DNA from: Rathayibacter sp. VKM Ac-2879 | Lineage (GTDB): Bacteria; Actinomycetota; Actinomycetes; Actinomycetales; Microbacteriaceae | NCBI RefSeq assembly: GCF_015351245.1 | Contig: NZ_JADKSO010000001.1 | Span: 620,001-684,000 of the forward strand | Direction: 5' to 3' | Length of the DNA: 64,000 bases | Shown here: piece by piece, positions 1 to 6,927 of the stretch | Layout of the letters: every line of letters begins with the position of its first letter | Numbering within the stretch: the stretch's first letter is position 1 | The notes under the pieces: generated by a model | Database searches by the model: none | The model's input: only the letters and a program-made list of their open reading frames with translations | What the model was told of the DNA's origin: nothing | Position numbers and translations under genes: made by a program

Positions 1-145
1 CCGAGAAGACCAGTCGCAGAGTGACAGTGCCGATAGGGCCGGCCGCGGGGAACACCAGCACCGCGAACGAGGCGCCGAGCTGGACGCTCGCGACCGAGCC
101 CAGGACGAGGCCGATCGAGCCGGCGCTGCCCCGCGGTCTGGCCAT
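1..145 (-). CDS. EamA/RhtA-type DMT transporter, N-terminal fragment
   Basis: Only the first 48 codons lie in the window; the gene runs off the left edge. After a short basic N-terminus (MARPRGSAG) comes a hydrophobic first helix (SIGLVLGSVASVQLGASFAVLV), broken by a proline-glycine turn (FPAAGPIG). This matches the start of RhtA-like members of the drug/metabolite transporter superfamily, ten-helix inner-membrane exporters of amino acids or metabolites. The ATG lies 5 bases after the stop of the phosphatase gene on the same strand, so the two are probably co-transcribed. The family call rests on this short N-terminus alone and the substrate is unknown. Confidence 0.6.
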   Translation of the reverse strand, partial: MARPRGSAGSIGLVLGSVASVQLGASFAVLVFPAAGPIGTVTLRLVFS

Positions 146-150
146 CGGGA

Positions 151-777
151 TCAGCTGGAGCGTCGCTGCGTCTGGACGGGCTGCACGTTGTAGCCGAGCA
201 GGCCGATTCCCGTGGCGTCCCAGCGCAGGGTCGTCAGCGACACGTTGTCGACCACGGGGAAGGTGTGGCGGTAGGTCTCGGGGTTGATGCCGAGGTAGGC
301 GCAGAGCAGGAGGCGGATGAGCGTTCCGTGCGCGACGACGAGCACGCGGCCGTCGGGATGCTCTCGGTGGATGCGGGCGAGCGAGGTGTTGGCGCGGGCG
401 ACCGCATCGAGCCCAGACTCGCCTCCCGGCAGGGGCTGGATCGCCGGCGCGGCGACCCACGCGTGGTAGGCGTCGGGGAACCGCTTCTCCATCTCCTCGG
501 TCGTCAGGCCCTCGCCCTCGCCGAAGTCGACCTCGACGAGTGCCGGGTCGGAACGTACCTCGAGATGCGCCGCGCGTGCGGCCGGGACCGCGGTCCGCAC
601 CGCGCGCACCAGGGTGGAGGAGTAGACCGCCTCAAGCCCCGCGTCCACGGACCACGCGGCAAGGGTCGCCGCCTGGTCGTGTCCGCGCGCGGTCAGCGCG
701 ATGTCGGAGGAGCCCGCGAAGCGGTTCTCGGAGTGCCAGACAGTCTCTCCGTGTCTGGCGAGGATCAGCGTCGTCAC
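151..777 (-). CDS. Histidine phosphatase (phosphoglycerate mutase-like)
   Basis: 208 residues. The catalytic RHGET motif is at residues 8-12 (LILARHGETVW), and the second catalytic histidine is in VVAHGTLIR near residue 148, as in the histidine-phosphatase superfamily. These cytosolic enzymes form a phosphohistidine intermediate on small phospho-substrates; members include broad-specificity phosphatases and cobalamin-pathway phosphatases. No cobalamin genes are nearby, so the substrate is open. The GTG start is preceded six bases upstream by TAGGCT (784-789), which suggests a leaderless transcript. The gene leads into the EamA exporter. Confidence 0.85.
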   Translation of the reverse strand: MTTLILARHGETVWHSENRFAGSSDIALTARGHDQAATLAAWSVDAGLEAVYSSTLVRAVRTAVPAARAAHLEVRSDPALVEVDFGEGEGLTTEEMEKRFPDAYHAWVAAPAIQPLPGGESGLDAVARANTSLARIHREHPDGRVLVVAHGTLIRLLLCAYLGINPETYRHTFPVVDNVSLTTLRWDATGIGLLGYNVQPVQTQRRSS

Positions 778-783
778 CCCCTG

Positions 784-789
784 AGCCTA
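784..789 (-). promoter_or_regulatory. -10 element of a leaderless promoter for the phosphatase
   Basis: TAGGCT on the minus strand ends exactly six bases before the GTG at 777. A -10 box at this distance puts the transcription start at or next to the start codon. The same spacing recurs at many genes in this window. Confidence 0.5.
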
Positions 790-829
790 TCGAGGGCCCG
801 CCGAGTGTCGTCGGCGAGCGGGCCGACGG

Positions 830-1528
830 TCAGGCGGAGGCGCCGGCGTAGTGTGCGTCGACCAGCACGGGGAGGTGGTCGGAGAGCCCCTGCGGCAGCG
901 TCGACACGCGTTCGATGCGCACCGAGTCGCTGATCGCGAAGTCGAAGTGTCCGCTGAAGTACCGGTAGCGGGCGTAGGTGGGAGCGTCGCTTCGCGACAC
1001 GAGATAGCCGTTCCGCGTCATCCTTCGGTCGAGTCCGCGGAAGAACCAGGGGTAGTTGTAATCGCCGACCATCAGGGAGGGCACATCCGGTGCGTAGCTC
1101 CGCAGTCGCTCGAGGGCCTCGTCGATCTGCTTGCGACGCAACGCGTTGCCGGCTGAGAGTGGGGCAGCGTGGAACGAGGAGACGACGATCGAACCACCCT
1201 CGCGATCCTCCAGCCGCACGGCCAGGAGGCGTTCGTGGGCGGGCGACATCACCCGGTCGTGCATCGACTTGCTCAGCTCGAAGGCGGCGCTGCCCGCGAG
1301 GTCGAAGCGCGACTGCGAGTAGTAGACCGCGAGCCCGAGCCTGTTGCGCGCGGTGACGGAGGCGAGGCGCAGCTCGCCCACCTCTTGCGGGAGCTTGGTG
1401 GTGTCGCACTCCTGGAGGCACAGCACGTCGACATCGTGGCGGGCCGCGAGCGGCGCGATCTCGACGTGCGCCCGGTGCTCGCGGAGGTTGTACGAGATCA
1501 CGCGGAGGGCGCGTTCGATCTGCTGCAT
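830..1528 (-). CDS. Endonuclease/exonuclease/phosphatase family protein
   Basis: 232 residues with the motif series of the EEP metal-dependent phosphoesterase fold: VISYNLRE near residue 10, CLQEC near 37-41 (metal-binding Glu), GDYNYPW near 155 (Asp-Asn pair) and SDHLPV near the C-terminus (catalytic His). No signal peptide is visible, so it is probably cytosolic. The fold covers nucleases, sphingomyelinases and inositol phosphatases, and the substrate cannot be read from sequence. It is transcribed alone, 52 bases upstream of the histidine phosphatase. The start is supported by a -10-like TACACT six bases ahead. Confidence 0.85.
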   Translation of the reverse strand: MQQIERALRVISYNLREHRAHVEIAPLAARHDVDVLCLQECDTTKLPQEVGELRLASVTARNRLGLAVYYSQSRFDLAGSAAFELSKSMHDRVMSPAHERLLAVRLEDREGGSIVVSSFHAAPLSAGNALRRKQIDEALERLRSYAPDVPSLMVGDYNYPWFFRGLDRRMTRNGYLVSRSDAPTYARYRYFSGHFDFAISDSVRIERVSTLPQGLSDHLPVLVDAHYAGASA

Positions 1529-1534
1529 TTCGCC

Positions 1535-1540
1535 AGTGTA
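1535..1540 (-). promoter_or_regulatory. -10 element of a leaderless promoter for the EEP gene
   Basis: TACACT on the minus strand, six bases (GGCGAA) before the ATG at 1528. There is no Shine-Dalgarno sequence between them, so a leaderless mRNA is expected. Confidence 0.55.
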
Positions 1541-1633
1541 GGGCGGGTCGCCTGGCGATCCGGCGACGCCGGGGCGAACACGGAGGGACGTTCGCGGTCG
1601 CGTCGGGTGCCCGTCGGAGCTCCTGGCGAAGGC

Positions 1634-1960
1634 TCAGCCGCGCCCGGAGTCGCCGCCCTCGGCGTCGGTGCCGTGGACGCCGTCGGTGGGGCCCCAGTCG
1701 GGCAGGGGCGGGTTCTGCGCCTCGCCGTCCGGGCCGTCGCCGTCGTCGTCTCCTGCGTCGGTGATCTCGGGGGAGGGGCCGCCGATCTCGTCCAGACCTG
1801 CGACGTTCGTCGTCTCGGTCGCGGGGTCGGCGGGCCGCGCGATCTGCTCGGAGGCGCGCGTGGCGTCCTCCTGCCCCGGGTCGTTCACCTGGGTCGGCTC
1901 GGTGTCGTTGTCCATGCTGCTCATGCCTTCACGGTAGGTCGCACGCTCCCCATCGGGCAC
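1634..1960 (-). CDS. Small acidic hypothetical protein
   Basis: 108 residues, very rich in Asp, Glu, Gly and Pro, low in hydrophobic residues and with no recognisable domain. The composition suggests an intrinsically disordered cytosolic protein. The ATG at 1960 has a good ribosome site (AAGGGGG, six bases away). Downstream ATGs at 1924 (MSSMDNDTE) or 1915 are alternatives, because the first residues (MPDGERATYREG) are less acidic than the rest. Function is unknown, and coding status rests mainly on codon-position GC bias and the start signal. Confidence 0.55.
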   Translation of the reverse strand: MPDGERATYREGMSSMDNDTEPTQVNDPGQEDATRASEQIARPADPATETTNVAGLDEIGGPSPEITDAGDDDGDGPDGEAQNPPLPDWGPTDGVHGTDAEGGDSGRG

Positions 1961-2131
1961 CCCCTTGCGTTCCGCTCCGGGGCGAGGGACGGCCCCTGCC
2001 CGGGGGGTCCGGGGCTTCTGTACCCCCTGTTAGGGGTGCACGCCGAGCGCCCTTGATCGAGGGTGTCGCCGACGGGCACGATCACGGAGATCCCTGCTCT
2101 TCCGGCCATACGCCGGGACCCAGGGATGCAC

Positions 2132-2163
2132 CCCCCTGAGTGAAAAGCCCCCTGAGTGAAAGG
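2132..2163. repeat. 16-bp tandem duplication
   Basis: Two adjacent copies of CCCCCTGAGTGAAAAG and CCCCCTGAGTGAAAGG, differing by one base. The second copy supplies the AAAGG ribosome site of the secreted-protein gene starting at 2171, so the duplication is in its translation-initiation region. Confidence 0.8.
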
Positions 2164-2170
2164 CCCTCCT

Positions 2171-2701
2171 GTGATCCACCACTCGTCCGACTCGCCCTCC
2201 TCTCTCGTCCCGAACGACGATCGCCTCGTCTCGCGCCGCACCGTCGGCACCGCCGCTGCCTGGTCCGTCCCTGCGGTTGCTGTCGCGCTCGCGACCCCCG
2301 CCGCGGCCGCCTCGAACGTCGACGTCGGCGCCTTCCTCCTCACCGGCTCCTGCGGCATCCTCGGGGTCCTCGGTCCGGGCTTCACTCTCACGGCCTCCGG
2401 GACGGCCCCGATCCCCGCGGGGACGACGGTGACGATCATCGGCAGCGGCGTCGCGAACATCGGCGTGTTCAGCGTCACGGGAGGCGCGGCGTCCGTCATC
2501 GTCCTCAGCGGGACGGGACGCCAGATCACGGTGACCGCGCCGCTCCCAGCGGGCGCGACGATCGCCTTCCGTACGACGCTGTCGACCTCGGTCGCCTTCC
2601 GCCTGAACGCCGTCGCGGAGCTTCCCGAGGGCTATTCCGGCACGGGAGCCAAGACGGCGGCCACAGTCAACTCCACTCTTATCCTCTGCTCCGCGACCTG
2701 A
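2171..2701 (+). CDS. Secreted protein with Tat-like signal peptide
   Basis: About 176 residues from the GTG at 2171, chosen because AAAGG lies seven bases before it; an upstream GTG at 2156 has no ribosome site. The N-terminus is a twin-arginine-like signal (LVSRRTVGTAAAWSVPAVAVALA, then TPAAAAS), so export and cleavage near the Ala run are likely. The mature part is small, Gly/Thr/Val-rich and beta-strand-like, with two cysteines (SCGI and LCSAT) that could form a disulfide. Such short exported proteins are common in Microbacteriaceae but uncharacterised. No enzyme motif is visible. Confidence 0.75.
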   Translation: MIHHSSDSPSSLVPNDDRLVSRRTVGTAAAWSVPAVAVALATPAAAASNVDVGAFLLTGSCGILGVLGPGFTLTASGTAPIPAGTTVTIIGSGVANIGVFSVTGGAASVIVLSGTGRQITVTAPLPAGATIAFRTTLSTSVAFRLNAVAELPEGYSGTGAKTAATVNSTLILCSAT

Positions 2702-2720
2702 GGCCCGGGCGCCCATGAGG

Positions 2721-2758
2721 AAGGCCCTCCCACTCCGAGTCTCGGAGGGGAGGGCCTT
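2721..2758. terminator. Bidirectional terminator hairpin
   Basis: A perfect 11-bp stem, AAGGCCCTCCC (2721-2731) with GGGAGGGCCTT (2748-2758), and an inner CTCCGAG/CTCGGAG stem. It sits between the convergent ends of the secreted-protein gene (2701) and the desaturase (2786), so it can serve both. Confidence 0.85.
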
Positions 2759-2785
2759 CTGGGTGTCTGGGCCGTCGGGGAGGCG

Positions 2786-3907
2786 TCAGCGCCCGTAGGC
2801 CGAGGCCGCGGGGCAGTCGAACGGGTCGCCTCCGGCGGAGAGGCCCACGCGGTTGAGGTAGCGCACCACGATGCCGTACGACTCGAGGAGCGACGTCTCG
2901 GTGTAGGGGATCTGGTGGGTGGCGCAGTATTCCTTGGCGATGACCTGTGCGCGACGCAGAGCCGGGCGGGGCATGTTCGGGAACAGGTGGTGCTCGACCT
3001 GATAGTTGAGGCCACCCATGTAGAGGTCGGTGAACCAGGTGCTGCGGATGCTGCGCGAGGTCAGGACCTGGCGGCGCAGGAAGTCGACACGCGCCTCCGT
3101 GGGCAGCAGCGGCATGCCCTTGTGGTTCGGTGCGAACGAGGCGCCCATGTAGAGGCCGAAGACGCCGAGCTGCACTCCGACGAAGGCGAACGCCATTCCC
3201 AGCGGGAGCGCCCAGAAGACGACGGCCAGGTAGAGACCCACGCGGACGACGAGCATGGAGATCTCGACCCAGCGCTTGTCGACCTTGCCCTTGCCGAACA
3301 CGGTGCGGAACCCGTGGACGTGCAGGTTGAGGCCCTCGAGCAGCAGCAGCGGGAAGAAGGCGTATCCCTGTCGGCGGGTCAGCCAGGCGTAGAGGCCTCG
3401 CGAGCGGGCGGCGTCTTCGGGAGTGAACGAGACGACGTCGCGGGCGATGTCGGGGTCTTTGCCGAGGACGTTGGGGTTGGCGTGGTGGCGGCTGTGCTTG
3501 TTCATCCACCACGAGTAGCTGATGCCGACCACGAGGTTGGCCAGCGTGCGGCCGGCGATGTCGTTGGCCTTGCCCGACTCGAACACCTGGCGGTGCGAGG
3601 CCTCGTGCGCGAGGAACGCGAACTGTGTGAGCACGATGCCCAGCGCGGCGGCGAGGAGGAGCTGGAACCAGGAGTCTCCCAGCAGGACGAAGCCCGTCAC
3701 GATGCCGCCGAGCGCGAGGGTCAGTGCACCGAACATCGTGTAATAGAAGCCCGTGCGGCGGCGCAGGAGGCCGGCATCGCGAACGGTATTGAGCAGGCCG
3801 GAGTATTCGCTCGTCGGGTTGACGCGGCCGTCTGCGCGCGGGCGGGTGCGAATGACGCGGGGAGCGGTTGCTCCGTCGGACACTGGGGAGATGGTGGGGG
3901 TGCTCAT
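2786..3907 (-). CDS. Membrane fatty-acid (acyl-CoA) desaturase
   Basis: 373 residues from the ATG at 3907. The three histidine clusters that bind the di-iron centre are present: HEASH (about 101-105), HSRHH (about 138-142) and QVEHH near residue 295. Hydrophobic pairs lie between them (around 55-95 and 215-255), as in front-end and delta-9 acyl desaturases. The enzyme introduces double bases of unsaturation into membrane acyl chains using O2 and ferredoxin, which is important for fluidity in the cold. The open frame extends to 4018, but those extra 37 residues are polar and unlike the family; GAGG six bases before 3907 favours the later start. No two-component thermosensor is nearby. Confidence 0.88.
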   Translation of the reverse strand: MSTPTISPVSDGATAPRVIRTRPRADGRVNPTSEYSGLLNTVRDAGLLRRRTGFYYTMFGALTLALGGIVTGFVLLGDSWFQLLLAAALGIVLTQFAFLAHEASHRQVFESGKANDIAGRTLANLVVGISYSWWMNKHSRHHANPNVLGKDPDIARDVVSFTPEDAARSRGLYAWLTRRQGYAFFPLLLLEGLNLHVHGFRTVFGKGKVDKRWVEISMLVVRVGLYLAVVFWALPLGMAFAFVGVQLGVFGLYMGASFAPNHKGMPLLPTEARVDFLRRQVLTSRSIRSTWFTDLYMGGLNYQVEHHLFPNMPRPALRRAQVIAKEYCATHQIPYTETSLLESYGIVVRYLNRVGLSAGGDPFDCPAASAYGR

Positions 3908-4120
3908 CGGCGCCTCGCTCTTCGTGGCGGTCGTCGGCCTGGACGACCTCTCGGTGAGCGATCCCGGTGGGGCGGTCCGCTCGTGGTTCACCACGTCGGT
4001 AGGGGCCGGACGTGGCATCAGGGCGACCGCCGTGAGGGGTGACCTTAGTGAAGACTAGGGGGCCCGCGAGGCCCGCGCACCAGGGCGATTGCCAGCCTTC
4101 GTTCGAGGCGCATCGAGAAC

Positions 4121-4173
4121 GGCGCATGCCTCCGAGCGCCGCGGCGCGATCCGTGCCGCAGGAGGCATGCGCC
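4121..4173. repeat. Perfect 13-bp inverted repeat upstream of the OYE gene
   Basis: GGCGCATGCCTCC (4121-4133) and GGAGGCATGCGCC (4161-4173) are exact inverted copies separated by 27 bases, in the divergent gap between the desaturase and the ene-reductase. It could be an operator pair or a stable RNA hairpin. Apart from this, the 3908-4353 gap shows no gene. Confidence 0.75.
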
Positions 4174-4353
4174 GGTCAGGAATCGAGCGCGTCCTCCGGG
4201 CGGCCGCCTTCGGAGCGGCGAGGCGAGCCTCGGCCGGCCGGCCGCGAAGAAGCGCGGGATGGGAGAACGCCGGGAGCCGGAATGGGCTCGCCGCGACGGT
4301 GGTTCTCGACCGGGTGCGACACCCGCACTGCCCCTTCCCACGAAAGGCGATCC

Positions 4354-5427
4354 ATGGATCCGTTCTCTCCCCTTGCCGTCGGTGACCTCGCCCTGCCCAA
4401 CCGCATCGTGATGGCGCCGATGACGCGCCTCCGCGCCGACGAGAGAGGCGTGCCCGGAGCGCTGATCGCCGAGTACTACGCCCAGCGGGCCGGCACCGGG
4501 CTCATCATCAGCGAGGGCGTGTTCCCCAGCGCGGAGTCGAAGGGCTACCCCGGCCAGCCGGGCATCGCCACCGACGAGCAGGCAGAAGGCTGGCGTGTCG
4601 TCGCCGAGGCGGTCCACGCCGCGGGGGGCCGCATCGTGATGCAGATCATGAATGCGGGCCGCGTCTCCCACCCGGCGATCACCGGCACCGACCGGATCGT
4701 CGCGCCGAGCGCCCTCGCGATCGACGGAGAGGTCCGCACCCCCAACGGCGCGGACCGCTTCCCCGTCCCGCACGCGCTGAGCGCCGACGAGCTCGCGACG
4801 GTGCGCGACGAGTTCGTCGCCGCCGCCCGTCGTGCCCTCGACGCCGGCGTCGACGGCGTCGAGGTGCACTCGGCGAACGGCTACCTGCTGCACGAGTTCC
4901 TCTCGCCGGTCTCGAACGTGCGCACCGACGCCTACGGCGGCTCTCCCGCCGCACGGGCGGCGTTCCCCCTCGAGGTGACGCGCGCGATCGTCGACGAGGT
5001 GGGCGCCGGCCGGGTGGGCATCCGTCTCTCGCCGAGCCACAACATCCAGGACGTGCTCGAGACCGACGCCGACGACGTGCGCGCCACCTACGAGGCCCTC
5101 GTCGACGGCCTCGCGCCGCTGGGCCTCGCCTACCTCAGCGTGCTGCACGCCGAGCCGACGGGCGGGCTCGTGCAGGATCTGCGTGCGCGTTTCCACGGGG
5201 TCTTCGTCGCCAACAGCGGCTTCAGCTCGCCGACGACCCGCGAGGAGGCGATCGCGCTCATCGCCGAGGGCCACGCCGACGCCGTCGCCGTCGGCCGGCC
5301 CCTGATCGCCAACCCCGACCTCGTCGAGCGCTGGCAGGGCGGTCACTCCGAGAACGAGGTCGACCAGGCGACGGTGTATGCCGGCGGCGCCAAGGGGTAC
5401 ACCGACTACGAGCCGCTCTCTGCCTGA
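4354..5427 (+). CDS. Old Yellow Enzyme family ene-reductase (NADH:flavin oxidoreductase)
   Basis: 357 residues forming a TIM-barrel flavoprotein. The start MDPFSPLAVGDLALPNRIVM is the classical OYE N-terminus. VEVHSANGYLLHEFLSP (near residue 170), RTDAYGGS and the C-terminal phosphate-binding VGRPLIANPDLVER complete the signature. FMN-bound OYEs reduce activated C=C bonds with NAD(P)H and often act in detoxification of electrophiles. The ATG at 4354 follows GAAAGG at a good distance; the frame is open much further upstream, but that part is not OYE-like. It is a single gene between a divergent desaturase and a downstream terminator. Confidence 0.92.
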   Translation: MDPFSPLAVGDLALPNRIVMAPMTRLRADERGVPGALIAEYYAQRAGTGLIISEGVFPSAESKGYPGQPGIATDEQAEGWRVVAEAVHAAGGRIVMQIMNAGRVSHPAITGTDRIVAPSALAIDGEVRTPNGADRFPVPHALSADELATVRDEFVAAARRALDAGVDGVEVHSANGYLLHEFLSPVSNVRTDAYGGSPAARAAFPLEVTRAIVDEVGAGRVGIRLSPSHNIQDVLETDADDVRATYEALVDGLAPLGLAYLSVLHAEPTGGLVQDLRARFHGVFVANSGFSSPTTREEAIALIAEGHADAVAVGRPLIANPDLVERWQGGHSENEVDQATVYAGGAKGYTDYEPLSA

Positions 5428-5452
5428 GCCGACACGGCCGGCCTGAGCCGTC

Positions 5453-5500
5453 GACGACGAGAAGACCCGCTCTCTCGCAGGGGCGGGCCTTCTCATCGTC
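5453..5500. terminator. Terminator hairpin between convergent genes
   Basis: GACGACGAGAAGACCCGC pairs with GCGGGCCTTCTCATCGTC (two mismatches) across a 12-base loop, between the ene-reductase stop (5427) and the minus-strand gene ending at 5525. Confidence 0.75.
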
Positions 5501-5524
5501 CCGGGCCTCCTGGCCCGGCGTGTC

Positions 5525-5683
5525 TCACTCGGGAGGCGCGAGCCTCGTCTCGGCGGCCTCGTCCTCCACGGTCCCGGCGGGATCCTCGGCGTCCGGCTCC
5601 ACTGCATCGCCGCGGCGCCCCTCGCCGAGCGCTCGGATCGAGGCGAGTTCGTCCGCGAGCGCCGGGTCCTCCGCGCGGCTCAC
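5525..5683 (-). CDS. 52-residue acidic hypothetical protein
   Basis: A small frame (MSRAEDPALADELASIRALG...) starting at GTG 5683, whose first bases overlap the stop of the 80-residue gene upstream (GTGA, four-base overlap). This is a typical translational-coupling arrangement. It is Glu/Asp/Ala-rich with no recognisable domain. It is called because of the coupled start and the exact fit before the terminator; conservation was not tested. Confidence 0.5.
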   Translation of the reverse strand: MSRAEDPALADELASIRALGEGRRGDAVEPDAEDPAGTVEDEAAETRLAPPE

Positions 5684-5922
5684 GAGGCCACCTCGATCTG
5701 GCCCGCCGAGATCGCCTCCGCGTACGTGCGGAGGTCGGGTCCGGGCTCGAAGTCGATGAAGCGGTCTTTGAGGCGTGCGGTCAGCTCCGCGAACACGTCC
5801 TCCCAGGGCTCGCCCCTCTTGCTCGCCGCGAGCTCGACGACGGCCTCGCGGAGGACCCTGTCCGAGTCGTCGAGGATCTTGGTCCGGGCTTCGTCGTTCC
5901 AGCGGATGTCCTGTGCGTCCAT
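5680..5922 (-). CDS. Small hypothetical protein (80 residues)
   Basis: 80 residues, predicted helical and highly charged (MDAQDIRWNDEARTKILDD...), with a conserved-looking segment WEDVFAELTARLKDRFIDFEPGPDL. No signal peptide or membrane segment is present. It overlaps the next small gene by four bases, forming a two-gene unit that could be a regulator pair. It matches no toxin-antitoxin family I recognise, so no function is assigned. Confidence 0.65.
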   Translation of the reverse strand: MDAQDIRWNDEARTKILDDSDRVLREAVVELAASKRGEPWEDVFAELTARLKDRFIDFEPGPDLRTYAEAISAGQIEVAS

Positions 5923-6059
5923 GTGTCGACCGTAGGCGCGGCCGTGCCGCGGCCGCAGGGACTTGCGGCACCGGAAGCGGAGGCGTAGAGGCCGCGTGGC
6001 CAGGAGTGGACCGCCACCCGGCTCGGCTGCGCTGGCCGCGGCGTCTAGGGTGTCCAGAG

Positions 6060-6866
6060 ATGCTGACGTTCACCGACGACCTCGGTCTGGCCGTCCTCGC
6101 GCTGATGGTCCTCGCCGCCTTCGCGGCAGGATGGATCGACGCGGTGGTGGGAGGCGGGGGCCTGCTCCAATTGCCCGCCCTGCTCCTCGTGCCCGGTATC
6201 TCGCCGGTCCAGGCCCTGGCGACGAACAAGCTCGCCTCGGTGTTCGGCACGACCACCAGCGCGATCACCTTCTTCCGCCGCGCCAGACCCGACCTGAGGA
6301 CCGCGCTGCCGATGGCGGCGGTCGCCCTCGTGGGCAGCTACTCCGGCGCGAACCTCGCTGGCCTGCTGCCCGCCTCCGTCTTCAAGCCGATCATCGTCGT
6401 GGCGCTCGTCGTCGTCGCGGTCGTGACGATCGCCCGCCCCGCGCTCGGCAGCGTCACCGCGCTCAAGCACGCGGGGCGCCGACACCTCGTGACGGCTGCG
6501 GTGCTGGGCCTGCTGATCGGCTTCTACGACGGACTGATCGGCCCCGGGACCGGGACCTTCCTCATCATCGCCCTCATCACCGCCCTCGGCTACGACTTCG
6601 TCCTCGCGAGCGCGAAGGCGAAGATCGTCAACGTGGCCACGAATGTGGGGGCGCTTCTCTTCTTCGTGCCCGGCGGGCACGTGATCGGCGTGCTCGGACT
6701 CCTCATGGGGCTGGCCAACGTGGCCGGCGCCTATCTGGGGTCGCGGATGGCGGTCGCGCGGGGCAGCCGCTTCATCCGCGTCGCCTTCCTGCTCGTCGTC
6801 GGTGCGCTGATCGTCAAGCTCGGCGTCGATGTCTGGACCGAGAACCTGGCCCCGCTTCTCGCCTGA
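6060..6866 (+). CDS. TSUP family permease (TauE/SafE type)
   Basis: 268 residues with eight or so hydrophobic helices in two repeats, characteristic of the TauE/SafE sulfite-exporter family. Family hallmarks include GWIDAVVGGGGLLQLPALL at residues 22-40 and GFYDGLIGPGTGTFL near residue 160, the two glycine-rich inverted-repeat signatures. Members move sulfite, sulfoacetate or other small organosulfur anions across the inner membrane. The ATG at 6060 follows a TAGGGT eight bases away. No sulfur genes are adjacent, so the substrate is unknown. Confidence 0.88.
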   Translation: MLTFTDDLGLAVLALMVLAAFAAGWIDAVVGGGGLLQLPALLLVPGISPVQALATNKLASVFGTTTSAITFFRRARPDLRTALPMAAVALVGSYSGANLAGLLPASVFKPIIVVALVVVAVVTIARPALGSVTALKHAGRRHLVTAAVLGLLIGFYDGLIGPGTGTFLIIALITALGYDFVLASAKAKIVNVATNVGALLFFVPGGHVIGVLGLLMGLANVAGAYLGSRMAVARGSRFIRVAFLLVVGALIVKLGVDVWTENLAPLLA

Positions 6867-6896
6867 GCCCGCGCGGGGCGTCCCCGCCAGCGGCTC
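6865..6896. terminator. Probable terminator between permease and citrate carrier
   Basis: GCGGGG-CGT-CCCCGC forms a tight hairpin, flanked by an outer GAGCC/GGCTC pair, between the convergent stops at 6866 and 6928. There is no clear U-tract, which is usual in high-GC actinobacteria. Confidence 0.5.
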
Positions 6897-6927
6897 CCTC
6901 CAGACTCCAGAAGCCTTGCGCCCCGGC

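Noticed and set aside
3908-4018. A 37-residue N-terminal extension of the desaturase
   Set aside because: The extension is polar and unlike the family, and a better ribosome site lies before the ATG at 3907.
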